A stretch of DNA of 25,883 bases from NCBI GenBank assembly GCA_015680685.1, contig MNCI01010150.1, forward strand, positions 464,288-490,170, written 5' to 3'. The translations under genes were made by a program, and so were the position numbers. Within the stretch, counting starts at the first letter, position 1. Every line of letters begins with the position of its first letter. This document shows positions 19,190 to 25,883 of the stretch, in pieces. The notes under the pieces are model-generated. The model made no database searches and had not been told where the DNA came from. It was given only the letters and a program-made list of their open reading frames with translations. Origin of the DNA: Gnetum montanum. Its lineage: Eukaryota > Streptophyta > Gnetopsida > Gnetales > Gnetaceae.

Positions 19190-21067
19190 AAGGTTGTTAC
19201 CAAAGTTAGGTTATACCTTACTGCTTACCTTAATCAATTTTCTTTATCTCTATGTGATGTTAATTAAAATGTCCCCAAAAGATTATAATATTCAATCCTC
19301 TTTGTTTAGGTGGTTTCCAAATCTAGTTTCCTGGTATAACTAAGGAGATGAAATTGTTTTTGGCGTATTTATCATTAATTTTATGACTAATTACCTTTGA
19401 TAATGTCCTTTGGGCAATGACAAATTTCAAAAACGTTATGCACTAGTCGACGTGTGCCCCACCCCCACAACTAAGCTGAACACTCCAGGTTCAAGTAGGT
19501 TTAAACGGAATGGAAATCAGAGTACCAACGAGTGAGTTGTGGATATGAAAGCAAGGGACGCGCAATTGCAAGTTGTAGAGAGAAATTTGAAAAACTTCCC
19601 TTGTGTGAATAGTTGTAAATGATGTTGATAGGCATAGGGGGGTCACGTATATATATATTTTTGGGATGTGATATCATGGCCTATCGATGTTAGGGCACTT
19701 ATGGAATATACTGAATTTTTAATATTTTTCTAAAATTAAACGATGTAAACTAAGGACATCTGGTCGAGTGTTAAAGGGTTCCAGGGTAATTCAACTAGTT
19801 CTGAAGGCACGAAAATTATGATGGTGTGGAATTTATCAATAAGGACCTCAGGTGGTAAGGGGGAGAGAAAGGCTATGTGATGGTTCATGGGAATGTTTGA
19901 ATCAGAGGGATAGCAATAAGGGAAAGAATATCATTGACAATACACTAAGGGTAATAATTGGTGTGTGGAAAATGTGTTATGAGTGCAAATAACAAAAAAT
20001 TACGCAAGTGGTTCCTCCCCAAAGCAGGTTCCAACTTATAATGCCCTTGCGTAACCACACTTAAAAATGTCCGTAGGCACTAGAAAGGTTAAATGTAATC
20101 CACACTGGTTCCACAAAACACACACATGTAAGTATCACTAGAATGAGGTAACAATTCTATGCTATATGAGACTCGAGCTACAATTACATGAATAGTGAGA
20201 TGAGATGGGCTATAGAAGGGATTGTAGAGATTGGAACATGAGGTAACTGACCCAGGGCACAATGAATCCTGCGTGTAAGGCATGATTAATGTGTCATTAA
20301 CCTATCATTCCAAGTTTAGGACCAAGTGCATTCCTCTGATCAGTGACATTGCATTATTTCATCTCATGATGAGCAAATATGAGAGTATCAAAACAACAAG
20401 GCATATGATCACTTGGCATTTTGTTCAAGGGAGGAGTGATTTTTGCTTTGTGGCACTTTCTTTGTTTTTTTTTTCGATTGCTGAATCCAGGGAAGCCGCC
20501 AACCTTCAAGTGTGGGTGCATGTCTTTCCAGTGGGAACCCCTAGAACAACATTGGATTTTTTAGTGTTGTTTGATTACTCTTACTCCCATTTTGCATTAG
20601 ATCTACAAGGATCTTAGTATAACCACATCGCGTGATAACTCTCATAGATGTCACCAAAGAGAATCCGCAAGTCCCCTTGATGTCACACCCTAATCATTCC
20701 CTCTTGATCCATCCTTCTTCATTCCGAGTACAATGAACACAAAACTAATTTTAAATTTTTAAGAATGTCAAGAATATCACTGTACCCTCGAACAGAACCT
20801 CTTATTGGTAGAATGGATGAGTGGGTGTAATGGGCTCACTGTCCAAATAATTGATCACTCGAGACTCGATAACATAGAAAACACCCCAACCAATGAGCCA
20901 CATGAGTGTTTTATTCATACATGAGATTACTTATAAAAAGATAAAAGGATAAAAAGACAAAAAGATAAAACAAGAAATTGAAAAATGAAAAACTAGAAAA
21001 CAAAAAATTGTAAAATTAAAGAAAATGAAAACATATTTATTAATCCTGCTTCTTATTAAAATGGGGA
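19190..21067 (-). other. Non-coding spacer upstream of the extra ORF, element B
   Basis: About 1.9 kb without recognisable protein; open frames such as 20282-20617 (plus strand) have no family signature. It is collinear with 8797-10834 of element 1, including a T-rich (sense) tract at 20935-21040 next to the internal PPT, an AATAAAA at about 20912-20918, and the CAAGTGGTTCCTCCCC block at about 19998. This means the spacer belongs to the family rather than being a private insertion. Confidence 0.7.
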
Positions 21068-21084
21068 ATATCCCCCATAACTAA
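21068..21084 (-). promoter_or_regulatory. Internal PPT-like motif, element B
   Basis: The sense strand reads TTTAGTTATGGGGGATA. It is kept although the whole of pol upstream is deleted, and it matches the motif at 10835-10853 and the 3' PPT at 16199-16216 in the core AT-YATGGGGG. Confidence 0.55.
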
Positions 21085-21239
21085 ATGGTTGAGCATGGCA
21101 AGGATTGATAAATCAAAGATGAGGATCCTTGCATGTTGGAAATATCGAAACTTAGTCATACTTACCCCATTAGGGTTTACACACCTGATTATAGTGAGCA
21201 TAATGGGGCAATTTATAAGATGTGGTTCTCAGGTAAAAA

Positions 21240-23042
21240 GTTGACCCATTATGATACTTGAGACTGTAAGATGGCAAGCAAGGATCGGGATGTCACTCTC
21301 CATGGCTGCATTCATTGGGCCGTATGGTTGTTGGAGTGTTAATTGGTGGCCCTGATGAAGTGATATGAGGCATGGGGTTCAAAGAGAAGGATGCACCACA
21401 GTGTTGGACTTGTGCTGAGTTGGAGAATGCAGTGGCCTTGGAACTGTGTTGTCCCTTCCTACGATCATGTCTAAAGAAGGGACACCTTCGATGTTGAGGA
21501 GGTCTCTCACTGCTGTTGGCAATAGTAGCACAAGTAATGTTTGTGGGTTGTTGCTATGGTGCAGACACTTCAGGAAGAATTGGTGGTGATGTAGAAGGAG
21601 GGAAAGGATGAGAATGTTGAAATTTAGGAGAAGTGTGAGGTATACAAGGTAGTGGTTGTGTTGAGGACATGGGCTAATAGTATCGAGGAGAATAATAATG
21701 CGACAAGATAGAGTATGTTGACCTAGTTGGGGAAACAGGATGTTGAACTAGATAAGCATTTGGATTCGAATGATATGAAGGGTGTACCTAGTTTAGGGAT
21801 GGCTTCCCCCACGACTGGGATTGTTGCCACTGTGATCGAACATAGTATCTCTGTACAAATTCTGGGTGTAACGTGCTTCCTCAATGCTCATATAAATGTA
21901 ACAAGATTGGGCAATTGGCCCTTGGGGTGATTGTATAGGCAAATGTCGCATTCATACGTATGATTGGTAGTTGAGCTCTTATTTTCTTCATCCCTTCTTT
22001 CTGATTGTCTAATGATATTCTGTCCTGCTTCTCAGGTTGTCAAAACTCTATCTCCAATAATATTGATATATTCTCCACATTTTTTATGCATCCATTCCAG
22101 CATCTTATTGATCTTTGCCTCAAGTTCATCTAATGATTGTTGTACTAGAAAAGATGGTTCTTCCTCCTTAAGATAGGTTGATTTCTCCTTTTTGTGATTA
22201 TGGACCTCTGTTAAGTTGAGATTTTGGTCCCATTGATGTTTTTCAACATTCTCCCATCTAGCCATTTCTCCTTCTTCTTTTGCTACCCACTTAATAAGCT
22301 CTTGCAACTGATGGGTTCATAGTTCGTATAGTTGACCTTGGGCATACATCCCTAGGGTCTCTCTTGTTTCATCGCAAAGCCCATCAATGATATGGCACAT
22401 TAGCCTTTCCTCGGAGAACTCATGGCCTGGACAGTTGTTTAACAATGCATAATATCTTTCTAAGGCCATGTCCAAGGGTTCGTGTTGTGCTTGTTTCCAC
22501 TCTTGGATTTGTTTCCTCAAGGCCAACACTCTTGCATAGGTTTGATATCTTTTGTTAAAGAGTTCTACCATTTTTGGCCAACATCATATTGAATTTGGTT
22601 TTAACGATCTATACCATACTTTTGCTTGGCCAACGAGTGTCATACGAAAGAGGTTGAGTTTTTGCCAATCGTTATCAATGTTGTTCCATGCACAAGCATC
22701 GTAGAAGGCTTGTAAATGTTGTTGTGGATCTAAGTCATAGCCTCCTGAGAAATTGGGAAAGTTGTTTAAATCGAGCCTAGGTAGGTGACTCTCTTTACGA
22801 TGCCTACGGGAGATTCGAACAGCCTCTTATATTTGCGTTAGGCTTGTAGTGGCCAGTAGGGGTTCATCGTCATCAAGTAAGTTATGCTTTCATGCATTGG
22901 GATGATTCTGCCTTTGCTTATGTTTATAAAAAATCCCCACCTCAGATTGCATACTCCAATCTTCATTGTCATATAATTTGTTGGTTCTTCAATGAATTGC
23001 CTCACTAGATGTGGCATTATCATAGTCTTGTAGGAGAGGCAT
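21240..23042 (-). pseudogene. gag of element B, nearly complete, with in-frame stops; followed by pol deletion
   Basis: The likely start is the ATG at 23042 (MPLLQDYDNATSSE), 122 nt after the PBS. The frame then runs through DDDEPLLATT, EAVRISRRHRKES, and the capsid-like core FPNFSGGYDLDPQQ, AFYDACAWNNI, NDWQKLNLFRMTL and KVWYRSL (about 22770-22600). It continues through the open pieces 22571-22317 (MVELFNKRYQ, HIIDGLCDETRE) and 22307-22032, a probable coiled coil (LDELEAKINKMLEWM). A lone C-x2-C (CDIC) is near 21950. A Ser/Pro-rich tail continues to about 21400, with PFFRHDRRKG paralleling RPFFRTNRPT of element 1. Stops are few. It supplies particle protein in the family; no protease or RT follows. 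Confidence 0.85.
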
Positions 23043-23163
23043 GGTTGTGAAATTGTTGTGAATTTGTATGTGACTTTTTGTAATTATATCTTCCTAAAAG
23101 ATATATCATTAATTCCTATACAGCAACCTTGTATGATATAACTAATCTAGATAACTAGCACTA
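23043..23163 (-). other. Untranslated leader of element B
   Basis: This is 121 nt of AT-rich DNA between the PBS and the proposed gag ATG, including a small inverted repeat around GATATAT (about 23090-23105). A packaging signal would be expected here, but none can be recognised by eye. Confidence 0.5.
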
Positions 23164-23181
23164 TCCCCGGCAATGGCACCA
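23164..23181 (-). promoter_or_regulatory. Primer-binding site of element B (tRNA-Asp type)
   Basis: The sense strand reads TGGTGCCATTGCCGGGGA one base inside the 5' LTR. The classic plant tRNA-Asp PBS is TGGCGCCGTTGCCGGGGA; 16 of 18 bases agree and both changes are transitions (C to T, G to A). This primer type is usual in Athila-group elements and fixes the minus-strand orientation of B. Confidence 0.9.
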
Positions 23182-23182
23182 A

Positions 23183-24051
23183 TTATGAGTGGTGAGGTAC
23201 CCCTACACTCAACCATACGAATACGAGTGTTTCACGCACGATCCAATCAAACTCCGCAAATGGACTAGTTGTGGTATCTAGACAATTACTCGTAGATCGC
23301 AATTCACTGTCTTCCCACTTGGACTAGTATTAGCTTTGTCACATATGGTTCAGTCCAAATTAAGGTATATGATGTGTTCCTACACTAATGCTACTCTTGG
23401 GTATGATGGCAAATAATATTAACTAAGCTAGGAGAGAGAGAGGGTGAGACAGAATTTAAACTATCCTAAGTGCGATGAGCATCTGTTCCTTAATCATCTG
23501 TACACATCTTGGACCTCGTGCATGACTACCACTAGGATTACCATGCCCATGGCCTAGGTACGCTACTGAGTTACCAAGTAGCCACACTTGAATGCTCGTG
23601 ATTAAGTCGTACTCATTCCGCGTTACTAGGAGATAAGGGTAGAGAGATATTAACTACAAAAGCAGTAAATAACAATAAAAATTAAATAATTAAGTTAAGT
23701 GGATGTTTCAATGATGAAGTAATCTTGATCTTTATTACCGGTCATGTGCATGTCCAAGTACGTCACACTCGAATAAGGATGTCATACAATTACAATCATC
23801 ACACTGCAAGCATGCACTGGGAGAAAAGGTTGAGAGGAAAAACTGACAAAAAGTTCCTACCTTAACACTAAAACTTAAAACTAAAAACTTAACTTCCTTT
23901 CCAAATCTGCCTGCCTCTTATTTATAAATGAGGAGACAGGTTGCGATATTGTGTACGTGATATCGCATCTAGGCTATGATTTCGCGTACATGCTATTGCG
24001 TACGCGATATCATGGATGCGATATCGCAGCCAACAAATTCATGACTCATCA
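23183..24051 (-). repeat. 5' LTR of element B (about 869 bp)
   Basis: It aligns end to end with 15337-16198, with one 8-bp insertion (near 23575) and about 90 single-base differences by hand count, mostly transitions at CG, TG or CA sites. The outer end is ACTCATCA at 24051. The inner end has TTATGAGT where TGATGAGT is expected. TATAAATA is at 23926-23919 and AATAAA at 23736-23731 (sense). GATATC palindromes lie at about 23944-24030. Confidence 0.95.
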
Positions 24052-24056
24052 GAGAG
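24052..24056. repeat. Target-site duplication of element B, right copy (GAGAG)
   Basis: It follows the LTR end ACTCATCA and equals 15332-15336. Removing 15337-24056 restores continuous element 1 gag sequence, with a Ser/Pro-rich low-complexity region spanning the site. Confidence 0.92.
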
Positions 24057-24757
24057 GGTGAAGGAGATGTTGAAGGTGAAGAAGAAGGAGAACCGTCATC
24101 ATGATGGTGTCTACTACCTTCTCTTCTGTAGTCTTGGCCTTAATTGCGATTTCGATCAAAATGTCCACCTTTATCATGAGTTTGTGTCCCTTTTTCGGAT
24201 CCTTTATGCCCATGGGTATCAGAACCTAGGTAACAAATAGTGGAATAAAGGTTCTAATACACAACCCCTTGGCCAAAGTCAAGGGAAGGAACATCGTTGT
24301 GTGGGCAACTACCTTAGGTAGGTTCACCATCCTCATTTTCACTTAAGACATGTGGGGCATCCTGGGACCACTTACCCTTCAAAGACTTATGATGTCTCTC
24401 CTATTACAAGTCCCTTTGACATTGTGCCTCTGTGGAACGGTATTCTCTCAAGGCATGGTCTTGCACAATGTATTCTGCGTGTAAGTGTGGCATGCCAATT
24501 TGTGCTAGAACTTGAAGAAGCATGCTCAGGACTAAACAATCGACATGTAACATTATGTTACCTTCTAAGTCTCGCCAATGTAGTTGTTCGTCTTGATGGA
24601 GGATAAAGGTGAAATTTGGTATATACTCATTGGGATGAATATATACCACTCAAACTTGTTGAGGGATTGGTAGATCAATATCATGTGTATTACGCTGCTG
24701 ACTGTTTCCTATTTTAGACCTAGGCGGTGAGGCGCTTTCATACGAAGAAGGATACAT
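24057..24757 (-). pseudogene. gag N-terminal part of element 1 (upstream of the element B insertion)
   Basis: The proposed ATG at 24757 (MYPSSYESASPPRSK) lies about 120 nt after the PBS. The frame continues through an in-frame TGA into NEYIPNFTFILHQDEQLHWR and onward in the open piece 24649-24404 (HAEYIVQDHALREY). After further stops comes a charged His/Asp/Arg stretch and a Ser/Pro-rich run at 24110-24057 that ends at the insertion site. Its counterpart resumes at 15336. The plus-strand frames 24016-24240 and 24352-24606 are shadows. Assignment rests mainly on position and on continuity with gag across B. Confidence 0.65.
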
Positions 24758-24875
24758 ACTTGTCTATTTAGTGTGCAATGTATTCTTGTTTATTATTTTC
24801 TCAACCAACGCTAAGGGTTCGTTCCAATGATGTGAATGATTTCCTATGTTCTAGTTAGCACACAAACAACTAAGA

Positions 24876-24892
24876 CCTCGACAACGATGCCA
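24876..24892 (-). promoter_or_regulatory. Primer-binding site of element 1 (tRNA-Asp type, decayed)
   Basis: The sense strand reads TGGCATCGTTGTCGAGG, one base inside the LTR. It matches the tRNA-Asp PBS TGGCGCCGTTGCCGGGG at 13 of 17 bases, and all four changes are transitions. It identifies the adjacent LTR at 24894 as a 5' LTR on the minus strand. Confidence 0.85.
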
Positions 24893-24893
24893 A

Positions 24894-25640
24894 TGATGAG
24901 CGGTCAGGTACCCCTACGCTCAACCATATGAATATGAGCATTTCACGCATGATCTGGTTAAATTCCAAGGACTAAGTGCTTCTGTGCCCTTGTGGAACAA
25001 GGATGGGTTGGTTGATTGTTGTCTTCCCAAACTTACTTGTGTGTCATGATTGTATGGTTAAGTAAGCTTGAGGTATATGATTTTTATGGCTTTTATGTTT
25101 TTATGTCCTACTACTAATAAGGGAGAAGAGAGAGATAACTAAGTAACTAATTTTAACTTAACTACTAATTAACTAAGCTTTAAACTAATCTTAACACTAG
25201 TATCCCTTCTCACTTACCGTACACATCCTGAATTAGCGCAACACTACTGAGATTACCAAATGCTAATCATTACTGGGTTACCAAGTGTTACATGCATGCT
25301 CAAAGTGATCGTACTGTGTGTGCTAATAACAGAAATGTAAAGTGCATAAAATAAAATAAATGTAAAAGAAAATAAAATAAAAGAAATGAGTAAGAAAACA
25401 AATCTCAAGTGCTGCAAGGATGAACAAAGAACTCATCTTTATTGCCGTACATAAGGTGTGCTCAGGTACATAATGCTCGAATAAAGATCTGTCCACACTT
25501 AGACCTCCTGCTGTGGGCACTTGGAAAATACTATAACTACAAAAGTTTCACTACTTGACTCCTAAAAGACTTCTCTAAGACTTCCCTTAAAAGACGTCCT
25601 TCCAAGACTCCCCTACGATATCACGTACGCGATATCGCGC
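24894..25640 (-). repeat. 5' LTR of element 1, outer end lost
   Basis: It starts TGATGAGCGGTCAGGTACCC next to the PBS and aligns with the copy Z LTR (reverse complement of 1963-2530) and with 5800-6115. AATAAA (sense) is at 25443-25438. Upstream in sense is a run of AAGACTTC/AAGACGTCC-like units (25566-25608) and one GATATC palindrome (25617-25636). The expected ACTCATCA outer end is not found; the sequence instead turns into an LTR of the opposite orientation. The exact junction is uncertain by some tens of bases. Confidence 0.8.
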
Positions 25641-25883
25641 TCCGTCGCCAAATCTATAAATAAGAGGCGACACTCCCCTTATTTCCCATCCTAGGCTTAA
25701 AGTAGAAAAACTTTAGTAGTTTGATCACTCCAGAGATAGAATATTTTCCATGTGCCCGTAGTAGGAGTCCCCAAGTGAACGAATCTTTATTCAAGCAGCT
25801 TTATACCTGAACGCAAGTTGTGTACAGCAATAAAGATAAGCTTTGTGGATAAACCTTGCAGTGCATGGAATAGGATTTATTAC
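25610..25883 (+). repeat. Plus-strand family X LTR fragment (U3 end, R, start of U5), head to head with element 1
   Basis: The plus strand carries a GATATC palindrome (25617-25636), TATAAATAAGAGGCG (TATA at 25655-25662) and AATAAA in CAGCAATAAAGATAAG (25829-25834), in the sense order seen in other LTRs. TATA to AATAAA is about 175 bp here, against about 183 bp in element B. ATTTTCCATGTGCCCGTAG at about 25741-25759 matches the reverse complement of 25510-25535. It continues past the window end. Confidence 0.75.

Larger units (their letters stand above)
15337..24051 (-). mobile_element. Element B: complete-ended but pol-less family X element (8715 bp) nested in gag of element 1
   Basis: Read right to left: 5' LTR (24051-23183), Asp-type PBS (23181-23164), gag (from 23042), internal PPT-like motif (21084-21068), spacer, splice acceptor, extra ORF (from 19162), PPT (16216-16199) and 3' LTR (16198-15337). 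Both LTRs end in TGATGAGT/ACTCATCA, with one base lost at the inner end of the 5' copy, and GAGAG flanks both sides. Protease, RT, RNase H and integrase are absent: gag tail text passes straight into the post-integrase region near 21240. B must have been mobilised in trans if the deletion predates insertion. By hand count its LTRs differ at about 90 of 862 sites, mostly transitions. Confidence 0.93.
5800..25640 (-). mobile_element. Element 1: family X Ty3/gypsy element, Athila-like, itself interrupted by element B
   Basis: Read right to left: partial 5' LTR (about 25640-24894), PBS (24892-24876), gag (from 24757), interruption by element B (15337-24051), rest of gag, protease, RT end with RNase H, integrase, internal PPT, spacer, extra ORF, and a truncated 3' LTR (5800 to about 6115). 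Without B and its duplicated GAGAG it measures about 11.1 kb. The Asp-type PBS and an ORF downstream of integrase point to the Athila/Calypso group. It lacks the RT core and both U3 ends, so it is dead. The likely 5-bp target copy is GCATT at 5795-5799; the other copy is outside the window. Confidence 0.85.

Noticed and set aside
20282-20617. 111-codon plus-strand frame in the spacer of element B
   Set aside because: The collinear spacer of element 1 has no equivalent open frame, and no motif or signal peptide is convincing.
24016-24606. Plus-strand open frames of 74 and 84 codons
   Set aside because: They overlap the end of the 5' LTR of B and the antisense of element 1 gag; the first crosses the insertion boundary, so it cannot be an ancestral gene.
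1-25883. tRNA, rRNA, telomere or organelle sequence; prokaryotic defence or operon structure
   Set aside because: No cloverleaf with A/B boxes, rRNA core or telomere repeat was seen. The PBS sites only complement tRNA-Asp. No gene cluster of prokaryotic type exists.

Overview
This window is plant nuclear DNA made almost entirely of decayed LTR retrotransposons. I recognise no host gene, no RNA gene, no CRISPR array and no prokaryotic system. The evidence for a plant is the Ty3/gypsy gag-pol wording, an Asp-tRNA-type primer-binding site, an extra ORF downstream of integrase as in Athila/Calypso-type elements, and heavy C-to-T/G-to-A decay of the kind expected of methylated repeats. The nesting suggests a large, repeat-rich genome. 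I cannot name the species.

Layout. (1) 1-2530, plus strand: a truncated family X copy ('copy Z') with gag tail, protease and broken reverse transcriptase, joined directly to the R-U5 part of its 3' LTR. (2) 2531-3180: unassigned AT-rich DNA. (3) 3181-5799, minus strand: the 3' half of a different Ty3/gypsy element, with LTR, polypurine tract (PPT), integrase and the end of RNase H. (4) 5800 to about 25640, minus strand: a family X element ('element 1') inserted into that RNase H gene. Its gag begins at 24757, continues at 15336, and is followed leftward by protease, RNase H, integrase, a 2 kb spacer, an env-like/extra ORF and a truncated 3' LTR. (5) 15337-24051, minus strand: a second family X element ('element B'), 8.7 kb, inserted into the gag of element 1. 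It has both LTRs, a primer-binding site (PBS), a PPT and a 5-bp target duplication GAGAG, but no pol. (6) About 25600-25883: part of another family X LTR, plus strand, head to head with the 5' LTR of element 1.

The history reads as three layers: gypsy element, then element 1, then element B. Removing B and its duplication leaves element 1 at about 11.1 kb, a normal Athila-like size. Nothing here could transpose alone: Z has a partly deleted RT with a lost catalytic Asp, element 1 has lost the RT core, and B has no pol.

The least ordinary signals are shared by the two long family X copies. A second, internal PPT-like motif lies just after integrase (or where integrase was). A spacer of about 2 kb follows it. 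A conserved branch site and splice acceptor then abut the ATG of the extra ORF, whose product has a 'putative plant transposon protein'-like region followed by probable coiled coils. The LTR U3 carries 20-bp GATATC-N8-GATATC palindromes. Protein assignments are from reading translations and family memory; no database search was run.
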